From contig NC_092323.1 of assembly GCF_036785885.1 (NCBI RefSeq), positions 14,702,501 to 14,766,500 of the forward strand: 64,000 nucleotides of DNA, written 5' to 3'. Shown one piece after another: positions 36,778 through 49,459 of this stretch. Positions within the stretch are counted from its first letter, which is position 1, and every line of letters starts with the position of its first letter. The position numbers and the translations under genes are program-made. The notes below the pieces were generated by a model. It was not told the DNA's origin, did not search any database, and worked only from the letters and a program-made list of their open reading frames with translations. This stretch comes from Coffea arabica. Taxonomy: Eukaryota > Streptophyta > Magnoliopsida > Gentianales > Rubiaceae.

Positions 36778-39670
36778 TCACATGAACAACGTCTGCACAA
36801 CAGCAATCATCAATGATATCGATGATGGCATGAGAGCACGAGCCAGGCTTCATGCGTATCCATTAAAATTAGGGATCTCAGCAGCTAATATTTCGACATG
36901 GAATGTGCAGGATGGAGTTGAAGGATCATCCAAGATTATCTTACCATATCCGTTGTAATAACACGTTTTTTTGTACACATTTTGAGCTGCCTTCTGGAAG
37001 CCCATATTAAAAATGTATGAAAGCTATTGTGTTTTTGTCAGATTGCTGCATGACGTTCCAGCTTCCATTGCTGTGCAATCTACAGTACTGTCACATGCAT
37101 CCAAAAATTTTTCTCTTGTTATATTATTAATATCATTTGCAACATCACCGTTGACAATGCACCATCTTTTAGGCATATGTGTAATGCCTACAGCTGGTAC
37201 TAACTACACATCATGCCCAAGCCCCTGTAGATCAAAGTTAAACTTAGGCTGTTTATCAAATTTGTAGATGCCCCAGTGTCGCCTGAAGGATCCGGTACTC
37301 TTGTTTATCTTATTTTCATCAGACAAATTACGGATGTAGACATCAATTGGACCAGGACATCGAGGAGTTCCTTTCTTACTTGCTACAAATTTAGCTAAGC
37401 CCTGATGGAATCTCTGTGTATTTGGGATGTTCCCATCTTTTATTCCATCTGTTGGCCATCCAATTGCATCGATAATGATTGTCATGTTTGGACACCCCAC
37501 TTTCTCTAATGCAACATCGAACATATCATACATAACCTCAAAACCATTGGAGTAGGTCTTGTCCCCGTCTTTGAAAACTGAGGTGGATTTGTGCTCAAAA
37601 AATGCAAATTCGGTGTCACCGTTGAACAGATCATTAACACTCAGGAGTGGGAAAACATCTAGTCCAATTGGAGCATTGTAGCTCTGCAGAATCTGACAAG
37701 ACCTAGTCATGTTTGGCTTTAAATCTTCTTTGAAAGCACCCTCTGATGGTTTTTTTACAGGGATGAGGACGTCCGTGAAATGACTCATTGTTGCTTTAAT
37801 TTCACTTTTATTCATTAAATTAAGAGCTCTTTGCGTCCAATCCAATACCTGAATAGCTTCGGGATATGTTTGATTGGAAAATCTTGTCAATAATGGCTGT
37901 GTCCCAACACAAACATACTTATAAAAAGAAAAAATCAAACAAAAGTTGACCAAAAATGAAAATATAATCAATAAGAGAGCTAAAAAAACAAAGGAGAAAT
38001 TAAATTGTTAACCATTAAATTAACCAAAAATTCATCTAATAATATCTCTTTCAAGGTGTGACGGGAGTTATAAGGTACAACATTCGGATTCATCCAGCGA
38101 CTAAGTAATGGCTCTTAGAGTCTTGCCTCATCGTCAGCAGGGAGAATTCTCCTATGTTATGTTTTCAAACTCGGACCGGACCGGTTGGACTGGTAACCGG
38201 CTAGATGTCCGGTTTGAGTGTTTCTAAAAACCCGTTTGTTTAAAACTCAGGCAAATCCGGTCAAAAGTCGGGTTGGACCGGAAACCAATGAAACCGGCGA
38301 GAACCGGAGTTTTTCATTTTTTTCTCCTTTTCACTCTAACCTGGAACCCATCTTCCTTGTTTGACAAGTCGCTCAAAACTTGCAAACCATCTTCCTCCTT
38401 TGAACAAGATCCCTTCATATCTAATCTTAAATGCATTTATTGAACAAGATCTAATCACACATGTATCAAAAAGGTGAAAAAGAAATAAAATAGTAAAAAA
38501 AAAGAGTTGAAAAAGAGAGAAGTTTAAAAAAAATAAGATAATTTTTTTATATTTTGTGAGTTTGAGGAGAAAAGACTAGCACGATGAAATCTGGAACGGA
38601 AAACGAAAAAAGAAAAAAAAAAGAGTCGAAAGAAGAAGAAGTTGCAGGGGAAGAAAGAACAGAGGCAGGACAAGAATGGATGAAAGTGACGGCAACATGA
38701 TTGCTTTAGGCTTGGAGTCAAAGAAGAAATATGAGAAAATTTCAGTTTGGGTTCAAAGTTTTAACAAATTTATGTTTTGACCTCTAAAGTATCTCAAAAT
38801 TGTTGACGTACTTAGAAATATTTAACAGATTATAGATAGTCCTAAATTTTAGTGTTTTATTTCAAATAAATCTCCAAAATTAATTCTTAACGATAAAATA
38901 AACATTAAATCATATGAACTATTAGTTGATTATTCTATGTTATTTGTATTTTTTTGTTAAATAATTTTGAAACATCAAACATCTACTAATATACTTTACT
39001 TGATATTAACCTATGGTTAGACATTTTACATAATATTTTAATTTTAATTAAATTATATTAATGACATCATGCTGACATCATCCGATTTTTGACACCAGTC
39101 GAACCCGATTGGACCAATTGACCTCTGACCCCTGAACTCTACCGAGTCTTTGTCCGGTCCGAGTTTCAAAACATAACCTATGTGACAGGAGCTCATTCAT
39201 TCAACTATTGGGATAGCTAAGTGGTGGCTAAGATAGAGCGCATATCCTAGTCTGTAGGCAGGTCTAAGGATCAAATTCTAGGCCTGGAAGTTGGGGGTTG
39301 GGAGTTTATAGAAAGAGGTAGGTGCTATTAAAAGAAAAACATACATGTAATGGACATTGGGATGCCTTACAATAATCTGAACCACCCAGTCGTTCACATC
39401 AGCTTGATTTTTCAGCTTCTGTGTATATACATTAGGCATTGTGACTTCCAGTCCAATGTCAGTCACTGAAAAGGCTTCCAAGACATTGTCACTTGCACTG
39501 AAAAGCTTCACGTAATTGATCTTGTTTTGCATCAACAAGTCAACCACCATGGATGGTATCATTCTTTGTGTTGCCAACATTCCCCAATTCATACCTAAAT
39601 AACCCTCTACATCAATGGTCTCCAATGAAAGAAATGAAATTGCACATATTAAGAGATTGAAGCCGTTCAT
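36778..39670 (-). pseudogene. GH17 + X8 array copy 2, disrupted
   Basis: Exon 1 (39345-39670) is intact and very like copy 4. The exon 2 acceptor reads TATAAG|T where copies 3 and 4 have TATAG|G, which moves the AG one base into the exon and shifts the frame. Exon 2 (about 36778-37917) also has an in-frame TAG at the Lys after GLGHDV (near 37204) and another TAG replacing a Lys codon in the X8 region (near 37023). The intron, 1427 nt against 311-410 in the others, holds an hAT element. Active-site positions show the family's altered pattern (VGTQP, DAIGWP, FRRHWGI), so loss of catalysis came before loss of the gene. Probably not expressed as a full protein. Confidence 0.9.
38158..39175. mobile_element. 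hAT non-autonomous element in the intron of copy 2
   Basis: 1018 bp. Ends TATGTTTTCAAACTCGGACC and, inverted, TATGTTTTGAAACTCGGACC; several CCGGT/ACCGG sub-terminal repeats follow. The flanks TCCTATGT and ACCTATGT match at 7 of 8 bases, and copy 4 shows the empty site (TTCTCCTATGTGACAGG). No transposase frame. Confidence 0.88.
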
Positions 39671-41624
39671 CCCACTTTGATCCCACTTTTAATATCACTA
39701 TGTGGAGTTCAACCTGGTTCCCTAAATGAGGAAGAAAATTCGAAAAAGTGATCATTGTCATAAATATGAAAAATATACCAAAAAAGAGATGGTTTATCAC
39801 AGGTTTTGTACAGGTAATCAATCAGGAAAACAAGGAGTGACAACCACTGAAATTTTATTGACAACTGTTGAAGGAAAAAAAGGTAAATTGAAAATAAGTG
39901 GTTCCCTTGTAGATTTGACCAACTAATACTACTTTTTTATTTGGCAAGTAATGTTTTCTAAATTAGGGAGAAAAGGTAAATTGAAAATAATTGTTCCCTA
40001 GTAGATTTTACCAACTAATACTACTTACTTGGCTAGTGATGTTTTCTAAATTAGTAAGTTCCCTAGAATCTGGTTTCTATTTAGCACCGAAATAGGATAC
40101 AGATTACAGACACAACCACTCGAGGTCCTCAAGGATCCTCCAGGTTTTTCTTTTTTTTTTTTGATTTATTTTAGTGTAGGTGGGAGATTTTGAACTTGGA
40201 AGCTTTTATTTACACTCTCTCCCCTCTCCCCCCCCCAAACGATCCTCTAGTTTTGAACAAATATAAGACAGATTTGGATTTGGTTGTGTCATTCTCTAAC
40301 CTTAAGAGATACAAAACAAAATCTTCAAAAGTTAAAGTCTTATATAGCTCTAGGACAAATATATCAAAAGCTTGATTTTTTTTAGACAACTAATTAAATG
40401 ATTTTAAAAAATTTTAATTATGAATTAATTTTTATATATTGATAATGTATACTTTATTATAGTTGGATGTATGATAACTAATCTGAATTCGAGTTTAAAA
40501 TTTAGTTATGTTTTAAAGATGAATAAAAAATAAGAAATCAATTGACGAAATGATTTAATTCTTGCAAATAATATCTGATTTTTAAGTGTTAGATAAATTT
40601 TGTAGATTCAACGTATATATACACCTTTTTCGAAGTCATTACAAAATTTGTCAACATAAATAGGATAAGAGCCAATAAGATTCAGTCCCAAAACATGTGC
40701 TGAAAAATACCTGCTAACATGAAAATCCGTCACATCCTATTTTATCTGATCCGAAAATTAGGATACCCGATCCGTATTATTTGATCGAGTTTAAAGAGGA
40801 TTGGGTACCCGCTTAGATGTATGATGAGTTAGAGTCACATAATTAAAAATCACAGATACCCGACCCATCCCGCATATTTATTTTTTTATATTTATACACA
40901 TACTAAAAAATAATATATTTAGAGCTAAATAAGCAATTTCATTGAACAAATGCATTACAAATATGGGAGACTATAGTTTGTTTACTAAATTCATTTGTAG
41001 AGGTCATGATCATTTTTTTTTTAGAAAAGAATTTAATTAATATGTAATATATATTTTAAAAAGGTGCTACCTATTTCAAATTTTTATTGATTTTGAATTC
41101 CTTTAATTTTTATTTTTATTTTTCTTGTATTTTCTTAGTATGCCTGTTTCTTGGTAGGAGACTTTTTTCAAAAAAAAAAATCTTTGTTAATCTTAAATGA
41201 ACATGTTAAATAAAAAATTAATTTAGTATAAATTATTTTAAAAAAAATTAAAGGGTTAAGAACAAAAAAGCCCCATGTGGTATATGTAATATACAGAAAA
41301 GTCCTCTGTAGTTTTAAAATATACAAAACGATACCTCATGTTTTGAACTAAATTATAAACTAACAGAATTTGTTAAACTTAACGAAAATGTCGGTTTCGG
41401 CAGTTAAATTACCGGATTCCGTTAAGTTTACCATTAAGATAAAAAGAATCTTATACCTGAGAGTTAACATTTGACATAGAGCCTATTTTAATTGGATTTC
41501 AAGCCACTTGTTTCTGACAGGTGAAATTGTAAAACAAAATCGTAAATGTCAGTTGTCATTTGAAGGTATGTGCACATTAATCTGTATGATTAGCCTATGC
41601 TACACGGCCCCAAATCCATTGTAA
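39671..41624. other. Upstream region of copy 2, truncated, and 3' flank of copy 3
   Basis: 39671-41260 aligns with 49460-51140. The alignment then breaks, and 41260-41440 holds what looks like one arm of another TIR element (GGGTTAAGAACAAAAAAGCCCC..., with ATTACCGGATTCCGTTAAG). From about 41445 the common 3' flank of an array gene begins. The junction marks the boundary between the two ~11-kb blocks. Confidence 0.55.
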
Positions 41625-43435
41625 TCAGCATGTACACATTAAAGTGAAGGAGATGTACAACGTCTGCACGACAACAGTCATCAATGATATCGATGATGGC
41701 TTGAGAGCATGAGCCAGGCTTTGTGCGTATCCAGTAAAATTAGGGATCTCAGCAGCTAATATTTCCACAGGGAATGTGCAGGATGGAGTTGAAGGATCAT
41801 CTGAGACTATCTTACCATATCCGTTGTAATAACACGATTTGTTGGACACACTTTGAGCAGCCTTCTGGAAGCCCACATTAAAGGCATACGAAAGCCTCTG
41901 CATGTATGTCAAATTGCTGCATGAACCTCCAGGATCCAATGCCGTGCAATCTGCAGTGTCACATGCGTACTTTACTTGATCATCAAAAACATTATAAGCA
42001 ACTTTACCAATATCTGATGCGTATCGGTCATTGAAAATGCACCACCTTTTAGGCATATGTGTAATGCCTATAGCTGGTACTAGCTTGACATCGCGCCCAA
42101 GCCCCTGAAGATCAAAGTTAAACTTAGGCTGTCCATCAAATTTGTAGATACCCCAGTGTCGCATGAAGGACCCGGCATTCTTGTTTATCTTATTTTCATC
42201 AGATAAATTATGGATATAGACATCAATCGGACCAGGACGTCGAGGAGTTCCTTTCTTACTAGCTACAAATTTAGCCAAGCCCTGATAAAATCTCTGTGCA
42301 TTTGGGATGTTTCCATCTTTTATTCCATCTGTTGGCCATCCAATTGCATCTATAATGATTGTCATGTTTGGACACCCCACTTTCTCCAATGCAACATCGA
42401 ACATATCATACATGACCTCTACGACATTTGAATAGGTTTTGTCCCCATCTTTGAACACTGAGGTGGAGTTGTTCTCAAGAAATGCAAATTCAGTGTCACC
42501 GTTGAACAAATCATTAACATTAACGAGTGGGAAAATAACCACTCCAATTGGAGCATTGTTGCTCTGCAGAATCTGGCATGACCTAGTAATGTTTGGCTCT
42601 AAATCTTTTCTGAAAGCACCCTCTGATGGTTTCTTTGCAAGGATGAGGACATCAGTGAAATGACTCATTGTTGCTTTAATTTCACTTTTATTCATTAAAT
42701 TAAGAGCTTGTTGCGTCCAGTCCAATACCTGAATAGCTTCGGGATATGTTTGATTGAAAAATCTTGTCGATAATGGCTGCGTCCCAATGCAAACATACCT
42801 ATAAAAAAAATTCAAACAAAAGTTGACCAAAAATGAAAATATAATCAATAAGAGAGCTAAAAAAAAGGAGAAATTAAATTGTTAACCATTAAATTATACT
42901 CAAATTTATAACCAAAAATTCATGTAATAATATCTCTTTCAAGGTGTGACTGGAGTTATAAGGTACAACATTCGGATTCATCCAGTGGCTAAGTAATGGC
43001 TCTTAAGAGTCTTGCCTCACCGTCAGCAGGGAGGATCAAATTCTAGGCCTGGAAATTGGGGGTTGGGAGTTTATAGAAAAACGTAGGAGCTAGTCAAAGA
43101 AAAACATACATGAAATGGACATTGGGATGGCTTACAATAATCTGAACCACCCACTCATCCACATCAGCCTGAGTTTTCATCTTCTGTGTAGATTGATTAG
43201 GCATTGTGATTTCCAGTCCAATGTCAGTCGCTGAAAAGGCTTCCAAGACATTGTCACTTGCACTGAAAAGCTTGACGTAATTGATCTTGTTTTGCATCAA
43301 CAAGTCAACCACCATGGATGGTATCATTCTTTGTGTTGCCAACCTTCCCCAATTCATACCTAAATAACCCTCTACATAAAGGGTCTCCAATGAAAGAAAT
43401 GAAATTGCACATATTAAGTGATTGAAGCCGTTCAT
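41625..43435 (-). CDS. GH17 + X8 pseudoenzyme, array copy 3
   Basis: Two exons, 43110-43435 and 41625-42798, intron 42799-43109 (AT|GTATGT...TTTATAG|G); 499 residues, intact. Exon 1 is the same as copy 1 at all but one residue. Domains as in copy 1: signal peptide, GH17, X8 (RWCIFNDRY...YACDTADCTAL), hydrophobic tail ending CFTLMCTC-like. Active-site changes: VGTQP (Gln116), DAIGWP (Ala260), FMRHWGI (Met321). The intron has lost about 130 bases relative to copy 1, with both breakpoints at AGGAT, which suggests slippage between short repeats. Residues 110-170 share states with copies 2/4, the rest with copy 1. Confidence 0.92.
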
Positions 43436-44467
43436 CCCACTTTGATCCCACTTTTAATATCAATATGTGGAGTTCAATCTGGTTCCCCAAATGAGGAAGA
43501 AAATTTGAAAAAGTGATCATTGGCATAAATATGAAAAAATGTACCAAAAAGGATATGGTTTATCACAGGTTTTGTACAGGTAATCAATCAGGAAAACAAG
43601 GAATGACAACTACTGAAATTGTATTGACAACTGTTGAAGGAAAAAGGTAAATTGAAAATAAGTGGTTCCCTTGTAGATTTGACCAACTAATACTACTTTT
43701 TTATTTGGCAAGTAATGTTTTCTAAATTAGGGAAAAAAAGGTAAATTGAACAGAACGGTTCTCTAGTAGATTTTACCAACTAATACTACTTATTTGGCAG
43801 TTGATGTTTTCTAAATTAGTAAATTCCCTAGAATCTGGTTTCTATTTAGCACTGAAATAGGATACAGATCACAGACATAACCACTCAAGGTCCTCAAGGA
43901 TCCTCCAGCTTTTTCTTTTTTTTTTATTTATTTTAATGTAAGTGGGAGATCTTGAACTAGGGAGTTTTCATTTACACTCTCTCCCCCTCCTCTCCTCTCC
44001 CCCCAACAGCCTCTAGTTTTGAACAAATATAAGACATATTTGATTTGATTATGTCATTCTCTAACCTAAAGAGATACAAAACAAATCTTCAAAAGTTATA
44101 GGCTTATATAGCTCTACAACAAATATATCAAAAGCTTGATTTTTTAAGACAACTAATTAAATGATTTTAAGAAAGATTTAAATATGAATTAATTTTTATA
44201 TATTGATAATGTATACTTTATTATAGTTGGATGTATGATTACTAATCCGAATTCATGTTTAAAATTTGGTTATGTATTAAAGATGAGTAAAAAAAATAAG
44301 AAATCAATTGACAAAATGATTTAATTCTTACAAATAATATCTTATTTTTAAGTATTAGATAAATTTTGTAGATTCGATGTAGATATACCCGTTTTTCGAA
44401 GTTATTACAAAATTTGTCAACATAAATAGGATAAGAGCCAATAAGATTCAGCCGAAGACATGTGCTG
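43436..44467. other. Upstream region of copy 3
   Basis: Shared with 32523-33652 but without the extra 107-bp unit. Probable promoter region on the minus strand; no clear TATA box. Confidence 0.5.
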
Positions 44468-45607
44468 TTAGGGGTGCAAGCGAAATTTTGACCGAATCAA
44501 ACTGAGCATCGACTTAATTTTATTAAGGGTGGATAAAAATACCCACTAACCCAAAAACCCACGACATTTGATCCTATCCGATTCGAAAATTAAAAATTAG
44601 ATCCGTATCATTTGATCGGATCAAAAGAGGGTTAGGTACCTACTTAGATGTGGGGCGGGTTAGGGTCGCATAATTAAAAACTTGCAGATACCCGACTCGT
44701 CTTTCATATTTTTTTAAATTTTTTATTTTTATACATATACTATAAAATAATATATTTAGAACTAAATAAGCAATATCATTGAACAAATTGCATTGCAAAT
44801 GTAGGAGACTATAGTTTCTTATAAAATTCATTTGTAGAGGTCATGATCTTATGTTTTTTAAAAAAGAGTTTAATTAATGTGGACTATATATATTTAAAAA
44901 ATGTGCTACTTATTTCAAATTTTTATTGATTTTAAATTCTTTTAATTTTTTTCCTTTTTCTTGTATTCTCTTCACATGTTTATTTCTGGGTAGGAGACTT
45001 TTTTTGAGAAAAAAATCTTTGTTAAATGTTAGATGAACATGTAAAATAAAAAATTAAATTAGTATAAATTATTTTTTAAAAAATTAATTGATAAGCTGCG
45101 GAGTGGGTACCCATTGACTCAATCCTACTTCGGAGGGTACTCGATAATCAGCACCCGTTAATATGCGGAACGGGTAAGGGTCAGAAAATGACTGACCTGC
45201 AAGGTGCGGGACGGGTTAGTCAAATGGTGCATGGAGCGAGTAACCAACCCATGCCCACTCCTAAATTTTATCAAGCTCAAGCTCAAACTCAAGCTCTTAG
45301 TGTAAAGCTCGAGGTTGAGCTGATCTGAGAAAAAATGAAATTTTGTTTTATTTTTAATAAAATGAATAAAATATTAGGGATATATATAATTTTACTATTA
45401 ATATATATATATATATGTATGTATGTTTGTATAATCGAGCTACTTTGTGAGCTAATGAGTTAAATATTTTTTAATTTGAATTCGAACTCGAGTTCAACTT
45501 AGTAAGTTCAAACTCGACTTAAACTCGATATTGACTGAAGTCAATCCGAACTTTGAATTGAGCTACTCATGAACGGCTCACGAGTGATTCAACTTGTGTG
45601 CAGGCCT
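44468..45607. mobile_element. hAT-like non-autonomous element, unit 3
   Basis: Same element as at 33653. Here the 8-bp flank ATGTGCTG is perfect (44460-44467 and 45608-45615), which supports the hAT assignment for both. Confidence 0.78.
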
Positions 45608-45886
45608 ATGTGCTGGCAACCGCGTGATTTTTTTTTATTCCACTTCTTTACTTGGTTCCCTGGTTCCATATGAGTCACTTATGGCATTAGGTGTAGGGTG
45701 TCTAGATATTATCTCTCTCAAAATTTATCTTCCTTGGTTCCGCTTCTTTCTTCCCCTTTATCTTGAACTCTCTACTCTTTTCTCATTCTTTCCATTCTAT
45801 TTTCTTCCCTCTTATTTTTCTTTTCTTTTTTTTTCTTCTTGCCTTCTCCCTATTACCGAGGTATCTTTCTTCTCTAATAATGTTTT

Positions 45887-46356
45887 GGATAAATTAATTA
45901 TAACCCCCAGTGATTTTATATAATGTCAAATGACCCCTCTAAAGGTTTAAAATAGCCATATAATCCTCCTATGATTTTATGTAAAGTGAAAAATAGACGG
46001 AATGCACAATTAATTATGATGTTTATACCAAGCGTACTCTAAAAGTGTGTGTCATAAAATTTTAATCTCCATAAAACTCTCTTATGATTTGTATAAATAT
46101 TTACTTTACCCTCTGTGTTTTTTGCATTTATCCATGCAATCCTCTCATGCTTTTATACAAGGTATTTAAATCATTGATTGATTCAGCATTTGAGTAAAAT
46201 CACTATTGGTATTTCAATTAACGACATTATATAAGTTATTTTTGCTCAAGATTCTACATTACATAAAACCATATGGGGTGGAGTGAACATTTTAAAATGT
46301 TAAAGGGGTCATGTGGCAATAGATAAAACTACATGGGGGTTATATATAATTTACCC
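45887..46356. mobile_element. 470-bp Mutator-like element, unit 3
   Basis: Same element, ends and position as at 35066-35535. Its presence at the same place in both blocks shows it was copied with the block rather than inserted twice. Confidence 0.75.
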
Positions 46357-47598
46357 TAATATTTTATATGACTTTCTCTATTCTTTGGAATTTATATTCG
46401 TTATTGTTCTTTTCAAAGCCTTCTTGTAAATATAATTTCCTTGCTCATATATTTTTTAGAGTATACTTATATATTCTAGATACATTTGGTAACTCTGGAC
46501 ATATAAAGCTTTCCTCATTGTGTGGAAAATCAATGAGCTTACACATTTATATCTTGGAGCATCTCTAACCTGAATTTTGATTGAATAAACTCAATATTCG
46601 GCTACCTCAATTAATGTGTGATATCCATTGAACACCAATACAACAGTTCATTTATAGCTCTATTTATTAGACACCAACTACCTAATGGCTCGATTGAGCT
46701 TGGCCAATGGAAACATTGTCTTGAGTTTTAATCAAGTAAACTTGGCTGAAGTTTTGCTCTCGGAAACTCCATAATGCTTGGATGAACACTTGTTAATTTG
46801 GATTTAGTATAATAGTATCTATTGGATACCCATTAGGAAAAAAAAATTTTATTTGCCACTTTATAGCCATTCCATTGGACAATTGTTAGAAAACCAATTT
46901 TGCACCCCTAATATCCTTGTATAAAAATTAAAAAGAATCTATATGACTTCCTTTATTTCTTCACAAGAAAACTTTGTTCTCTTATCTCCCATAAATAGGA
47001 TGTACCTTTTAATTTTCAAAGAGTATTAGTATATTTGCATCAGTTCGGTAGTAAACTTCTAGTTGTTTCCCAAAAACAGTTATTGGAGGGGACTTGTACC
47101 CGATGTTTTGGTTTGGGAGAATGACAAGAACAGATCTGCCTCTTCTACATGTATCAATCTGAGTGACACGAACAAATTTTATTTTTCTGAGAAAAAATAG
47201 CTCGACAGTCCAACTTTTTCTTTTTCTTCTTCTCTTCTTCTTCTGTTTCTGTCCTTTATACAAAGTATCCTCAAGAAAATTCAACAGCGTACAATTGTAA
47301 AACCAAGAAATTTTAATCTAATTTGGATTAAGACCTGACCCAATATTTAAAACTACAAAGGAAAAAGAAGGACGAGGAAGGGACTGAAAGATAAAAAGAA
47401 TCTTATACCTGAGAGTTAACATTTGACATGGAGCCGATTTTAATTGGATTTGAAGGCACTTGTTTCTTACAGGTGAAATTGTAAAACAAAATCATAAAGT
47501 CAGTTGTCATTTGAAGGTATGTGCATATTAATCTGTATGATTAGCCCATGCTGCATGGCCCCAAATCCATTATAATCACAGGTACACATCAAAGTGAA
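46357..47598. other. Shared spacer and 3' flank of copy 4
   Basis: Nearly identical to 35536-36777. No gene seen. Confidence 0.5.
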
Positions 47599-49459
47599 TC
47601 ACATGAACAACGTCTGCACAACAACAATCATCAATGATATCGATGATGGCATGAGAGCACGAGCCAGGCTTCGTGCGTATCCATTAAAATTAGGGATCTC
47701 AGCAGCTAATATTTCAACAGGGAATGTGCAGGATGGAGTTGAAGGATCATCTGAGACTATCTTACCATATCCGTTGTAATAACACGATTTGTTGTACACA
47801 TTTTGAGCTGCCGTCTGGAAGCCCATATTAAAAACATACGAAAGCTTCTGTGTTTCTGTCAGATTGCTGCATGACGCTCCCGCTTCCATTGCAGTGCAAT
47901 CTACAATACTGTTACATGCATCCAAAAATTTTTCTCTTGTTGTATTATCAATATCATTTCCAACATCACCGTTGACGATGCACCACCTTTTAGGCATATG
48001 TGTAATGCCTACAGCTGGTACTAACTTCACATCACGCCCAAGCCCCTGTAGATCAAAGTTAAACTTAGGCTGTCCATCAAATTTGTAGATGCCCCAGTGT
48101 CGCCTGAAGGATCCGGTACTCTTGTTTATCTTATTTTCATCGGACAAATTATGGATGTAGACATCAATCGGACCAGGACGTCGAGGAGTGCCTTTCTTAC
48201 TTGCTACAAATTTAGCTAAGCCCTGATGGAATCTCTGTGCATTTGGGATATTCCCATCTTTTATTCCATCTGTTGGCCATCCAATTGCATCTACAATGAT
48301 TGTCATGTTTGGACACCCCACTTTCTCTAATGCAACATCGAACATATCATACATAACCTCAAAAACATTGGAGTAGGTCTTGTCCCCGTCTTTGAAAATT
48401 GAGGTGGAGTTGTTCTCAAAGAACGCAAATTCGGTGTCACCGTTGAACAGATCATTAACACTCAGGAGTGGGAAAACATCTAGTCCAATTGGAGCATTGT
48501 AGCTCTGCAGAATCTGACATGACCTAGTCATGTTTGACTCTAAATCTGCTCTGAAAGCGCCCTCTGATGGTTTCTTTACAGGGATGAGGACGTCAGTGAA
48601 ATGACTCATTGTTGCTTTAATTTCACTTTTATTCATTAAATTAAGAGCTCTTTGCGTCCAATCCAATACCTGAATAGCTTCGGGATATGTTTGATTGGAA
48701 AATCTTATCGATAATGGCTGCGTCCCAATGCAAACATACCTATAAAAAAATCAAACAAAAGTTGACCAAAAATGAAAATATAATCAATAAGAGAGCTAAA
48801 ACAACAAAGGAGAAATTAAATTGTTAACCATTAAATTAACCAAAAATTTATCTAATAATATCTCTTTCAAGGTGTGACGGGAGTTATAAGGTACAACATT
48901 CGAATTCATCCAGTGACTAAGTAATGGCTCATAGAGTCTTGCCTCACCGTCAGCTGGGAGGATTCTCCTATGTGACAGGAGCTCATTCATTCAACTATTG
49001 GGATAGCTAAGTGGTGGTTAAGATAGAGCGCTTATCCTAGTCCGTAGGCAGGTCTAAGGTTCAAATCTAGGCCTGGAAATTGGGGGTTGGGAGTTTATAG
49101 AAAGAGGTAGGTGCTATTAAAAGAAAAACATACATGAAATGGACATTGGGATGCGTTACAATAATCTGAACCACCCAGTCGATCACATCTGCCTGATTTT
49201 TCAGCTTCTGTGTATATACATTAGGCATTGTGACTTCCAGTCCCATGTCTGTCGCTGAAAAGGCTTCCAAGACATTGTCACTTGCACTGTAAACCTTCAC
49301 GTAATTGATCTTGTTTTGCATCAACAAGTCAACCACCATGGATGGTATCATTCTTTGTGTTGCCAACCTTCCCCAATTAATACCCAAATAACCCTCTACA
49401 TCAATGGTCTCCAATGAAAGAAATGAAATTGCATATATTAAGAGATTGAAGCCGTTCAT
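47599..49459 (-). CDS. GH17 + X8 pseudoenzyme, array copy 4
   Basis: Two exons, 49134-49459 and 47599-48739, intron 48740-49133; 488 residues, intact. It is 11 residues shorter than copies 1 and 3 because the stop comes earlier in the C-terminal tail (VVVQTLFM). Active-site pattern: VGTQP (Gln116), DAIGWP (Ala260), FRRHWGI (Arg321). The X8 domain differs clearly from copies 1/3 (RWCIVNGDVGNDIDN...LDACNSIVDCTAM...GASC), so binding specificity may differ. Closest relative in the window is pseudogene copy 2. Confidence 0.92.

Noticed and set aside
41625-43435. Copy 3 as a gene-conversion hybrid of copies 1 and 4
   Set aside because: The residues it shares with copies 2 and 4 can be ancestral states retained in copy 3, with the changes private to copy 1, so conversion is not required.
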